Shown here piece by piece: positions 46,635-63,166 of a stretch of 64,000 nt of DNA. Source of the stretch: Gadus chalcogrammus (lineage: Eukaryota; Chordata; Actinopteri; Gadiformes; Gadidae); contig NC_079426.1 in assembly GCF_026213295.1 (NCBI RefSeq), forward strand, positions 16,627,342 to 16,691,341, given 5' to 3'. The position numbers and the translations under genes were made by a program. Position 1 is the stretch's first letter; every line of letters starts with the position of its first letter. Under the pieces are notes generated by a model. It was given only the letters and a program-made list of their open reading frames with translations. It was not told where the DNA came from and did not search any database.

Positions 46635-48231
46635 TGTGCCGCGGCCCATGGGCCTGTGTCTTCTGGTGGCTTCCGTTACAACGCAGTGTTGGTGCCGGGA
46701 CAAAAGCAATATGCCCGCCGGTGACCTTTATGACAATCCAAAGGGGGGCCTTTATTTTGAAGTAGTCAGGGCTGTTCAACTTCCTCCATGGGGATTGTGG
46801 GTTGAATCTCCATTCCATAGAGTTTTTCTATCCTCTTTGTGCCCTTGTTCCTATGAGACGGCTTGAGGTTGGCTCCCATTAGACCACAACAGGAAAGTAG
46901 GGCAGAGAGATTAAAGTGCAATAAAGAACTTACTGACACAGCCTTTAGTCAATGTGATTTACCTATACGATCTTGTCTATGTGCATTAATGTGTGTGTGT
47001 CTGACTTGCATGTGTGCTTTTTTGTGTCTGACAGTGTTTTTGTGTGTTTGTGTATGTGTTTGTGTTTGTGTGTGAACGCACATTTGTGTGGGTCAGTATG
47101 TGCATCTGTGTGAGACTTAATCGTCTCCTAATAGTTACTATTACTAATATAACACAATAGATTAACAGCAATTAAGGAAAATAATTAGAGGCAGCTCTTT
47201 CTCACGTCTGTGTTAATGATTGTTTTGCCCTATTTTCCCTCAAACACAGCCCCAATACTCTTCTTCCATTGCAGGTTTTTGATCCCTTATCCAGCAGAGA
47301 ATATATTGTTGTTGTAGTCTTTGTGGTTCTTTAGATGAAAGGCGAAAGTGGATTGTGCTGGGCTTGATTCCTTTGCCTCGCTTGCCACCACTGACAACAT
47401 TCCTGTGTGTGTGTGTGTGTGTGTGTGTGTGAGAGTGTGCGTGTGCGTGTGCGCGTGCGCATGCGCATGCGTACGTGTGTGCGTGTGTTCAGCCCAAGTC
47501 AGCAATTAGCAGTAGAGAAAAAAACCAAGAGTAAAAGCAAGAGAGCCAGAGTAGCACAGTGGAAAAAAGAGAGAGAACCTCTCCCCCCTCCAAAAAAAGG
47601 GAGAGTAAGCAAAGCTGTAGGAAATAGGGAGGGGAACAGGAAGAGGAGGGCAGCCAAGGTATTGGGCAAGAGATGGAGACAGACGGCCGGGCGACGCTGA
47701 ATTAAGGAGGGTGGTAACAGTGATGGAGGAGAGGCCGGACAGAGCGGCTCTGGTGTTGGCCAACGCCACTGCACTTCCAGGCTTGGAGAGGCGTGTATAG
47801 GCGAGGGGGAAGAGGGGAGGAGCGCTATGGGCATGGGGGAGGGTAGGAGGTATAAATCCGGCATCTGAGTGACAGCTTTATGTGCCCCAACTATCCGATT
47901 AATGAGAGAAGGGAAACCTTAACCACTCTCCCGCCCGCTTCCTCCCCCCATCCTCGCTCCCTTTAGTTTTCTGCTATCTTGCACTTACAGAATATATAAA
48001 TCAATGACTTTTAAGTGTTCACTTGAGCGCTTTGATAGATAGCCACTGCACAATTACCCCCCCCCCCCCCCTCCAACACACACCCTCAGCCTCATGCTTC
48101 CTGTATTTACGAAATGTTCATTTTAGGGGTGAAGGGAAAAGTGTGTGTATGTGTATGTTGTTTGCATTTTGTTTGTGTGTATGTGTTCGATGTGTGTACT
48201 GTGTACATTACTTTGTGCGTGCGTGCATGAA

Positions 48232-48263
<32 letters not shown>

Positions 48264-48355
48264 TACGTTTATTGGGTGTGTATGTGTGGGTATGTTTAAG
48301 GGGTTGAGTTTATTGTGTGTGTGTTTGTTTGTTTGTGTGTGTAAGGGGTTGCGTT

Positions 48356-48361
<6 letters not shown>
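46635..48361. other. Non-coding DNA with degenerate GT-rich patches
   Basis: GT-rich degenerate repeats at 46990-47110, 47404-47490 and 48140-48360; a purine-rich patch at 47510-47660. No gene recognised. Confidence 0.4.
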
Positions 48362-52376
<4,015 letters not shown>

Positions 52377-52517
52377 GTGTGAGACTTCAAAGTGTGCCCT
52401 TAAGGGCTTCCCTGTACCTGGCGGCCCCGTCACTGTGGAGCTGACTGGCTAGTGGAGCGCAGACAGGAGGGCGGAGATCCGGACGGAGCAGAGAGAGGCC
52501 CCTGGAGCGGTGAAGGG
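52377..52517 (+). other. ctbp2: 5' UTR part of the ctbp2 first coding exon
   Basis: The exon begins after tgttcctttcag, a good acceptor, so this is not the transcript's first exon. There is no ATG between the acceptor and the start codon. The purine-rich GC-richer leader ends gtgaaggg-ATG-g, with G at -3 and G at +4. Confidence 0.75.
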
Positions 52518-52575
52518 ATGGCGCTGACGGACAAACACAAAGTGAAGAGGCAGCGGCTGGACAGGATCTGTGAAG
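52518..52575 (+). CDS. ctbp2: CtBP2 N-terminal coding exon (C-terminal binding protein 2)
   Basis: Encodes MALTDKHKVKRQRLDRICE plus the first base of a Gly codon, followed by G|gtgagc. This is the N-terminus of CtBP2; human has Val where this has Thr at position 4. Lys6, Lys8 and Lys10 of the basic KHKVKRQR segment, which mediates nuclear retention in CtBP2 by family knowledge, are all kept, and this segment distinguishes CtBP2 from CtBP1. CtBP2 is an NAD(H)-binding transcriptional co-repressor that binds PLDLS motifs; its dehydrogenase-fold exons (starting about IRPQIMNGPL) lie beyond the window. The exon splices in phase 1 to a common exon shared with RIBEYE. The open frame that reads on into the intron (to 53162) is an artefact of the pyrimidine-rich intron. 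Confidence 0.93.
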
Positions 52576-52596
52576 GTGAGCAGGGCAATCCTACTG

Positions 52597-53002
52597 CCCC
52601 TCTCCTACTTTATCCTCCTCTTCTCTTTTTATCCTCCTCTTCTCCTCCAATTCTCTTCTCCTCTCCTCCTCCTCTCCTCTTCTCCGGCTCTCCTCTTCTC
52701 CTTTGCTTCTCTTCTCCTTTTATTTTCCTCCTCTTCTACTGCTCATATCTTCTCACTCTCGTCTCCTCTTCTCCCCCTCTTCTCTCTTCCTCTTCTCCCC
52801 GTCTTCTCTTCTCTTCTCCCCTCTACTCTTCTCCTCATCTCCCCTCTCCTGTTCTCCTCTCCGCCCCCTCTTATCTTTGTCTCTTTTTCCTCTCTTCCTC
52901 TTCTCCTCTCCTCTTCTTCCCCTCTTCTACACTCTTTTACTGCTCATATCTTCTCCTTATCGTCTCCTCTTCTCCTGTGCTTCTATTCTCCTCTTCTTCT
53001 CT
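52597..53002. repeat. ~400-bp polypyrimidine (CT-rich) tract in ctbp2 intron
   Basis: Almost only C and T on the + strand, starting 21 nt after the exon donor. TACTGCTCATATCTTCTC recurs at 52737 and, almost unchanged, at 52938, giving a 201-bp higher-order duplication. The S/L/P-rich frames over it are not coding. Confidence 0.9.
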
Positions 53003-53263
53003 GCGTCAACAGAGATGGCTCCTTCCTCCTTCTCGGTTTAACATTCTCTCATTAGCTCCTGCTGCGTTTTCCATATTTAGACCCGGGAATGCTCTGCTCG
53101 CTCCTGGGGGCGACCTTCACAAGAGTACTGGTGCACCAAAGAGAAGCACCGGCCGTTTCTAGATAAAAGTATGAAGACTATTGGGTGCTCCTCAATGCAG
53201 TTGATGTAAAATGCTGATTCTGTAGAACTTTTAATTGAGTACCAGGAAAGTGCTGATGAACTT

Positions 53264-53669
53264 TAGCCTGGTCCTACCAGACTCTCGTACTTCATTTCAT
53301 TTGCACAGAGAGTCTGGACCCACTCAATTGACCAACGTTAACTCACTTGAAGGCGGGTGTCTGTTGAAGTTTAAAACTATTGGATCTGCCCAGTGCCTCT
53401 CTGGATCTGCCATAACCAATCGCTAACGTATGGTTCTGATGTATGTCATCCGCCGGGACCCGTCGGGAATCACGTTGCGCGCAGGCTGTAACCAAACCAA
53501 AAACCGTGCGTGAAGATGTCCGTCAACGAGAGCTGATTATAACTTTATCGTTCTCAGTCTCCCTCTGTTTGCTGATTGGACGCACAAAATTTGGATGGAG
53601 AAAACCCGTGAATATACCGCAAACCCAGACGTTGTACTGAAGGGAACTTAGGCGGGCGGAGCCAGGCTA
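53264..53669. mobile_element. ~406-bp MITE with 8-bp target-site duplication (hAT-like)
   Basis: Left end TAGCCTGG (53264-53271) and right end CCAGGCTA (53662-53669) are perfect terminal inverted repeats. ATGAACTT lies directly before the element (53256-53263) and again one base after it (53671-53678). An 8-bp duplication is the hallmark of hAT transposons. The interior is CpG-containing and non-coding, so it is non-autonomous. Family name not established. Confidence 0.75.
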
Positions 53670-53678
53670 TATGAACTT

Positions 53679-54591
53679 ATATTTTGGTGGTAAAATATAT
53701 TGGCTAAAGACTTCACCATGGCAATGATAATGCAGGTTTCAGTAGTGCTGAGGTTATCGCATGCTTGCCTGGGTAGTTTTTCAAACAGAGGAAAATGCAG
53801 ACAGTGTGATTAGGATAAGAGGAGGGCATAGGAAGATTGAAACCGAGATTGGCAGTGTGTTCATCGTTAAAATGACATTCCAATCAGAGGAGGCACCTGA
53901 GACATTGCAGTGGATTGCGTCGGTCCTCACACTCGCTCTGTCGTCGTCGTCAGTCAGCGCAGCACGAGAGGGATTCTCCACTAATGAGAATAAACAAAAC
54001 AAAAGAAGCCTTGTGTAATGTTCCCTTTAATGGTTCCCTTTAAATGGAACTAATAAAGGTTTAGAGATCATAGGAGATACAAAACACTCCTGAAAGCCTG
54101 TGGACTAATTAAAAGTGTCTGTTGAAGTCTCTGTCGGATATATATAGAGACAATAGAGTAAAAGACGTCGTATTGTGCCCAGATGCACAGTCAGCCAAAG
54201 CCTTTGTTGTGCATGCAGCACAAAAAGTATATTTTTTGTTACTCTTATACCCCTTGAAATCACACTGACATTCATTGCCCAACTCTATGGATTATTATTG
54301 TAGGCGATGTAGTCCCACGGATGGAAGCTGTAGCGGTATCCTAACTCTGCCTTGGGACCGCAGCCACATGGGATGTGGCTCTGGGTTCCCCACTTTATGT
54401 TTTTGGCCCTACCGCAAGCCCTTGTTTTCCCAAACAAACACTTCCTCATCTGGGCGATTCTTCATATGCACAGGGGAACCGCACCGCGCTGTCTTCTCTG
54501 AGGTCAGCGAAGCAAACATCGTAAAATGCTGTATTATAGTGCGGACCCCTCCCCCTTTACACACACACGCCACACATGCTCTCACACACAC
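53679..54591. other. ctbp2 intron; nothing recognised
   Basis: Unique intronic sequence without recognised elements. Confidence 0.4.
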
Positions 54592-54617
54592 ACACGCACG
54601 CACGCACGCACGCACGC

Positions 54618-54652
<35 letters not shown>
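54592..54652. repeat. (ACGC)n tetranucleotide array
   Basis: About 14 units with two CGCG interruptions, flanked by CA-rich sequence. Unusually CpG-dense for an intron. Confidence 0.95.
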
Positions 54653-54653
<1 letters not shown>

Positions 54654-56327
54654 GCACACACAGACAGTAAAACATTTGCATGTGTGCGCCCACACAGACA
54701 CACATAAGTCACTGATAGTCACACACACAGCCACACACACCCCAAGGCACCACAGACAGCCGCTGCAGCGTCCAGCACAGACAATTAGGTCACTTCAATG
54801 ACTATAATGGGATTTTTTTTTTCTTTCTTTCGTTCTGTCCCTTTTTTCTTTTTTTAAGCAGTTACTCACCGGGCTGCGGCTCTTGAAAATGTGAAACGGG
54901 TGATTCATATCGAGGAAGTGAAAAGATCAGAGGGCCGTGAATCACACAGTCTATATGAGGGAGATAAATCTGTTCAGCCGTATCAGGGGGGAGGAAGAAA
55001 AAGTGTGTGGGGATGGGGGAGGGGGTCGGGAAACAGGCAAGGAGTGGTGCTGTACGTGAGATACGTTGATTCCTGTCCCCACTTGAAAGCCACCCACGGT
55101 TATCAGTAACAGGCAAGGTGGGACCCATGCTTGAGGTAGAACTTAACGTTAATATATATTTATATATACATATATACACATCATTTTATTTTTCTTCTTC
55201 TTCCGATTAACGTAGAAGCTGGGAGAAGTGCAATCAGAGACATGAAGTGGGATGAATTTGAAAGCATTTTTTTTTTTTTTTTATCCATTTCGTAAGAGAG
55301 ACTACCAGAAGGATTTGGAAGTGAGACTGAGTGGGAGAAACTGAGAAAGTTGCTACCGTTTATCTTTTTGGACCAATAATGGGGCCACAGTTTCTCTCTC
55401 TCTCTCTGTTTAATGAAAAGAAGGAATTGTTAACATCTTCTTAAAACATTGTGTACAGCAGGAGAATATATGTATGTAAATACTGAGGTTGGTATTGTGT
55501 GATTTGTTATGTCCATCTTTCCTTATACTTGGATAATGATTTATGATCATTGATTTTTTTTCAAGAGCAATTGTTTGAAAAAATTGTCTTTCCTGTAATA
55601 CTGTGATATATTCCGCCCTCAAGTGTTCTCATCAACGTTTTGTGAGCGAAACCCATAATACATCGGCCTGGCAAAATAGCAACAGCACTCAATGGATAAG
55701 ATGTTGGCCTTCACAAATATACGGTGCAATTAGTCCCTCTGTTGTATGTTTGATATGTGGCCAAAGTGTGTACAACCCCAATAAGAGGGCCGAGGCAAAC
55801 AGCTGTTAGGAGCACCAATCCCTCTCTCTTGCTCTCTATCTCTCTTGCTCTCTTGCTCTCCCTCCCTATCTCTCTCTCTTGCTCTCTCTGTCTCTCTTGC
55901 TCTCTTGCTCTCCCACCCTATCTCTCTCAGTCGCTCTCTTTTTTGTCTCTCTGTCTCTCTCTCTCTATCTTCTCTTTCTTTCTGTCTCCGACTCTCTGCC
56001 CCTCTCTCTCTGTCCCCCTATCTCTCTCCAGCCCTCCGTTCACCCCATCCTTCTGTCTTCTCCATCTGTGGAACCAGCATGCCTGGCTCGGGCACCACCA
56101 GAAGCTGTTGCCACCATCATTTAGCCAGAGCTAACTGACTGGTCTGGGCATCAGCGATGGGACATGCTAGAGCTGTGTGAGTGCAAGCAGAGAGAGAGAG
56201 GGAGGTGAAAGCATCCGCCCCCATGTCAATGCTCTGATTGTAAGCATGATGTACTCCAAAGCATACACCACACGGTGGGGCAGTGGCATTTATTTCTGAG
56301 TGGGAAATGTGTGAATTGATTGCTATA

Positions 56328-56330
<3 letters not shown>
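54653..56330. other. ctbp2 intron
   Basis: Contains T-rich runs, a TA-rich patch at 55150-55180 and a CT-rich degenerate patch at 55820-56040. No exon recognised. Confidence 0.4.

Positions 56331-56391
<61 letters not shown>
56331..56391. repeat. (GT)n microsatellite
   Basis: An uninterrupted run of about 30 GT units. Confidence 0.97.
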
Positions 56392-58164
<1,773 letters not shown>

Positions 58165-58805
58165 GAGACAAGAGGATCAGAAGGATCACCCGGGCTGGAT
58201 GTACGTACTCTCGGCGGTACGTTTGTGTGTGTGTTGAGCGGAGGGGCGGGTGGACAGACGGACGGACAGAGCGAGAGGGATTCCAGATGGGATCGTCGCA
58301 TGTGAACCCTTCAACTCATACAGACTGAGCATTCAGTAAGTGCGAGTGGCGCACGCATTACAACTGTGCAGATGATGCGAGCACACGGTTCAAGCCCGCC
58401 GGTGGACTGACCCCTCCCCCCTCGCTGGGCTGCATTATTCATCTGAAGGCATGGCGTGGGTGCTGAGTGACAGGGGGATGCAGGGGGTTTATTAAACGTT
58501 AGCTCCGTGAATCCACGGGTCCTTTACTCTAACCTGCCTCCCCTCCAACAGCAGACCGTGCTCCCCAAGTACAAGAAGGACTCTTGACATTCACATTAAT
58601 AGATGACAATTTCAAGGGCAGCTAGGTAGGCTAGTTGGATGAAGTTAAAGAGCAATGAGGAATCAACACTTTACCTGCATCACGTAACATTAAGTTACGT
58701 AACAAACCTTTACAAGAGCAACCAGTTGGACCTTGTCAAAAAGGGATTGAGACACATTTCAGCGTATATGGAGGCTAAAAATCCCAAAATGGCAGCCTCG
58801 AACAA

Positions 58806-58871
58806 TACAAATAAACTAAATAGCAGACCAACTTAAAGTACCACTTTCTATTGCGGCTTTCTTCCACTTTC
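58806..58871 (+). repeat. 66-bp direct repeat, copy 1
   Basis: 65 of 66 positions are identical to 60048-60113 (one A/C difference, at tAgcag/tCgcag). Both start TACAAATAAACTAAAT and end TTCTTCCACTTTC. Confidence 0.9.
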
Positions 58872-60047
58872 TAAAACCTTGACATAACGGCCATAGTGGT
58901 CTTAAGCATCCAAAGAGTTGCTTTATTCCAAGGGGAAAAGGCTGAATGATGTATAACATGGTGTTAGCAGCAGCACAAAACCCCCCAGACCTCGAATTTT
59001 GTGGCACAGATGGCACTGATGGATTGAGGATCCTTCACCCCCCTTGTTGATACAGCCGTATGGGTTGGACATGTGTAAATCCCTTGTACACCGGGGCATT
59101 CCATCCTGTGGTTCTGAGTCCTGGTATGGTGCATAGGGTTTGTTATGGCATCAGCCGTTGTCCTGTGGGAGTGGTATATGAGCTGATGCACCCTTAACCT
59201 CTGCTCTGCATGACGTTTGAAACCGTCAAGGATGGTTTACAGTACGGCAATGTATAGGTGCTCAATCGTCAAAGACAACGTGAAATGGCTTTCAGAGTGC
59301 TTCTTACATAGAGTGTGATGTTATCCCTTGGGATTTGATTGGGTGGGGCCAGCTGAAACGCTTGCCGGCCATGCCCAATGCGTGCTATAAAGATGGGAGA
59401 GGGGGAACTTAAGGCCATACTGTTGGCCGAAAGCCGGCAGCTTTCCAGAAGTTTCCCTCTGAGCCCAAATAATTCAGCAGTAGAGGAAGTTATTACAGTT
59501 TATTACATTTGGTTGTAAAATATCTAATAAACTGATTTGACACCTAGGCCTATTCATAAATTGTTGAATAAGTGAATAATAATATCACTGGAAATTAGCT
59601 TCAAAGGTGAAACAGTCAAGTTTAATTTCCTGGTGAGATCCTTTATGTATTCAAGAAGGTCTTCATTTCAATATTCTGTTCTCTTAAATTAGCATTTTTT
59701 CAAATTACTTGCAGGTCATTTTGTTTCATTAGTTTGTATTCAGATTTACCATTGACTAAATATTTTCTCCTTAAATTAATATTTGCTAACAATTCAGTCC
59801 ATCCAGCACTTATTTTATTTGAGTGTGTGTGTATATATGCCTTGGCATGTATATTACCTTTTTAATAGTTGCACTTTTTTTTAGTTTAGTCTTTTTCCGT
59901 GACATAATTATTCAAAGTCTTGATCGGAAGGAAACGGTTCATAAAGACAAATTTCACACTTGAAAAATAGCATTTGTGGAACATCACTCAAAAGTTACAT
60001 TTTTAATGAAATAGACTTGCGTGATCAAGGCTGTTTCAACATACAAA
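58872..60047. other. Segment between the 66-bp direct repeats
   Basis: About 1.18 kb of AT-rich DNA with no recognised gene. It would be the insert or intervening unit if the flanking 66-bp repeats arose by duplication or insertion. Confidence 0.4.
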
Positions 60048-60113
60048 TACAAATAAACTAAATCGCAGACCAACTTAAAGTACCACTTTCTATTGCGGCT
60101 TTCTTCCACTTTC
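60048..60113 (+). repeat. 66-bp direct repeat, copy 2
   Basis: Near-identical partner of 58806-58871, in the same orientation, 1242 bp downstream. Confidence 0.9.
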
Positions 60114-63100
60114 AGGTCCTATTACTACATTACCACAGAATTAAGCCACATTCAAGGGCATTGACACTGCAAGGAATCCCTTATTACAGGCATCCTTTAG
60201 CGTCAGGGAGAAAAGCATATCACGTTTTACCTGAAAAAAAACAATTCAGGGTTGGCAGTACTTGGCACCTACATGTAATTGAAGTTACGCCACCGGAAGT
60301 TATTGTCAGCTGATGAAGTTCGGTTCATTTCCCTGAAATGACATCTCTTGTATGCAGTGGAAGTGCTTTCTCTAAGCATGCAACATAGCGCTATTATATT
60401 TGCTCTGAAAGCCTGTGCTTAATTCCTAAATCCCTTTGTTACAACAAATCTGGTTCAGTTTGCCTAGTCTGGCAAATAATGGCACATCAGAATGCAAAAG
60501 TTTGAACAATTTACTTCGACAAAGTATGTACCCAGAGCATACAATTTTGGCCCAGCATCCTCACATGTGAAAGCACGGTGCCGTGCTCAGAAGATATTCT
60601 TCAAGAGTTTGGGAAAAAACTGAGGGGGTAGCCTGCTATTAGTATATTATTCTGGTGGATACAGTTTGTATTTAAATAGGGAAATACATTCACAGACACG
60701 TTGTAGTGGGGAAGGGCCATTGGGGAGAATGGCCAGTAATATTTGAACTTTGATGACGATCTAAACCTTTTGATGACATTATCCTCAATAATGCGAGATT
60801 AAATCTCTAGGATGATGGAGTTGACTGGGTCACAGTAAAGGGTTAGGTAGCTTGAAACTTTCAATATAGTGTTGAAGGACTTGTTATTCTTTAACATTCC
60901 TCTGTCCATGTTAATTTCCCTTTGACAGACGTAGCCAGGTGCCCATGACACGCAGCGATAGACAGCACTGGTTGCATTAATTTATTTATATTTCTCTGTG
61001 GGCTGCCATCGCTCCTCCTGTCATGCCGAGCTGTGAAGAGGGAGGAGTATTTCAACACTTCACCGCTCTCCAATCCCTCCTTAATTACAAAACCTTAATT
61101 AACCGAGACAAAAACAACACGGGTCGGTCAACTTTACACTGTCGTATTTACACATGCCTTTTCCCTGGAGCGCTCCGTGCCCGCCATGCTAATGTAAACC
61201 GTCCATCTCAGCACGGTCTCAGGTGGGGAGAACAGTGCAGCAAAAATGAGAATAATGTTGGAGAGCCATGTTGGAAGTATACAGTGGGATGAGAGTGAAC
61301 ACTTCTTCCATTAATTAATGAAGGAGTCATCGGGTGACCCACGTACAGTGCAGGAAGCTGGGAATAAATGTGGATCTGCCAGGCCACCTCCCAAGCCACA
61401 GATTTGTCTAAATTGCCGGTCGTGTGTTCCTGTTTTGGACGTTAATTGTGTTTTGTTGGGCTGCATGGCTTTACATATGCAAAATAGAAAATGTCTGTGC
61501 AATTTTGGGTCTCAGCGGTAGACACAATATGCCTTTATTAATTCTTTGATGTGTCGTATTGTACTACATTTATTTTAATTTTAATGACCAATATATAAAA
61601 ATACATATTTTACTTTGGCATTGTGGAATTAGGCCAATTTCGACTGGGGTTGTCAAGTCTTGACAGGTTGCTGTCTTTGAAAGCTTTTGGTTATCCAGAA
61701 TTCACTTGTGTTCTCTTTTCACAATGTACCTGCAAACCCGAAAAAAAACCACTTATTTTCTGCAAAGAGTGGTAGTCCATATTATGGGGCATGGCGTGTG
61801 AAGAGGATCAGAGTAGCATGTAGGGGAGTGTTGTTCAGCTGACTTAGTCTGCCTGTGAAAACAGAATGGTTATCAGAAAATCCTAGAATTAAAGTAGTGT
61901 TTATTATGTTGGTATGGCTGCATCTTATTGTATTATTTCATCGTCTAAACATTGCCTTATATTTGTCTTTATTTATTATTTGGTTATCAAGTCTATAAAG
62001 GGTCATGCACATTGCTTAATGTTTCCTCTGAATCCTCTTCCATCGCTTGCCGGTTATTCATGTTTCATTTCAAATGCAGTGAGTCAATTTCCAATCTGTT
62101 ATTCATTTACAACAGTGAGCAGCTTGGTGAAGGTGACATCTTCCAATGCATCATTGACATTTGAGAGTTAATTGTGCAGTACTTGTGTTCATGCTTCTAA
62201 TGGTCTCTTTGGGCCCAGAGGATTAGTATCCAATCAGGGTGGGTGGATTTGATGTTTACTGACAGCGCGTGGGACTTAGCAGTGAGAACTGTGTTCATTT
62301 CAATGGACCTGTCTACTTTGCCTCGCCTCTGTTCCCCCTGGCTCCTGGTGGCTTTGAGTCTGCTCAGGCAACTAACGGGATAACCAGTCGCTGAAACAGA
62401 CTGACGACACCGCACTCCTGTTGCCTCAGGTAAGTGATTCCTCCAATAGGGTGGGCCAAGTCATAATGTGGGCGTGTCCTCTGAATCGTCGTCATCACAT
62501 TGCGTTGCGTGTCCGCGATACAGTTTTATCTGGTTCACGTGACGTCACAGTGGACAGCAGAATTATGCCGGCTTTATTAAGTCTTTAATCCGCAATAGCA
62601 ATCGGCAGAGCGAGTCAAATGTCCAGGAGAAGGGGGAGATAAATCCTCCTGGATTAGTACAAGCCCCTGCCCATCCCATCCCTCTGACCCAGCCCAGCCC
62701 GCTCTTTCTTGGTGTGTTTTCCACTGTATGGCTAAACCACCAGTGGACGATCATGTCAAGCTAACATCCTGATATTGTGCCGTTTGTGTAGTAGTTCGGT
62801 CACCTCTGCAGCCAACGGATGTGGTGTGTTGCCGTGTGTTTGTGTGGGTGTCCTGTTTCCTTTTGCACAACAAGCCAGTGTGACAACAATTAATTATTCA
62901 AGGATCGCCGGCCTCAAGGGAGTCATCTGATACACTAGAACCCAGCAGAGAGCAGAAATTATTACAACCTGATATCAGGTGAAACTAAATACCTGGCTTT
63001 GTTTTTTTTGCCTCATCTTCCACTCGGCCTAGTACTTTTATTTTGATGTTACTGTAACAGAAGACGTGAAAGGGAACACCTGTGCAGCAAGCTACGTTTC

Positions 63101-63139
63101 TTCTTCTGCTTCTTCTTCTTCTTCGGTCCGCGTAAACAG
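60114..63139. other. ctbp2 intron upstream of the RIBEYE exon
   Basis: Unique AT-rich DNA with no microsatellite longer than about 20 bp, unlike the rest of the window. It presumably holds the RIBEYE promoter, but no TATA box or clear start site was identified. Confidence 0.4.
62220..62656. promoter_or_regulatory. Three CRX/OTX-type sites upstream of the RIBEYE exon
   Basis: GGATTA at 62220-62225 and 62651-62656 and TAATCC at 62586-62591 match the photoreceptor homeodomain core. They lie 0.5 to 0.95 kb before the RIBEYE start. Three sites in this distance is only modestly above chance, so this is suggestive only. Confidence 0.3.
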
Positions 63140-63166
63140 CGTCTACTTCCTGCCTCCTTCACTCCA

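Noticed and set aside
46333..46866. 177-codon open frame, the longest not dominated by microsatellite
   Set aside because: No domain, no splice context, and a short 19-bp tandem repeat makes its SVSK repeats; composition looks like random non-coding DNA.
47458..47467. NRF1 consensus GCGCATGCGC
   Set aside because: Embedded in degenerate GT/GC repeat DNA with no exon or other promoter motifs; likely chance.
52452..53162. 236-codon frame containing the CtBP2 N-terminus
   Set aside because: Only 52518-52575 is coding; the rest is 5' UTR and pyrimidine-rich intron after a clear GTGAGC donor.
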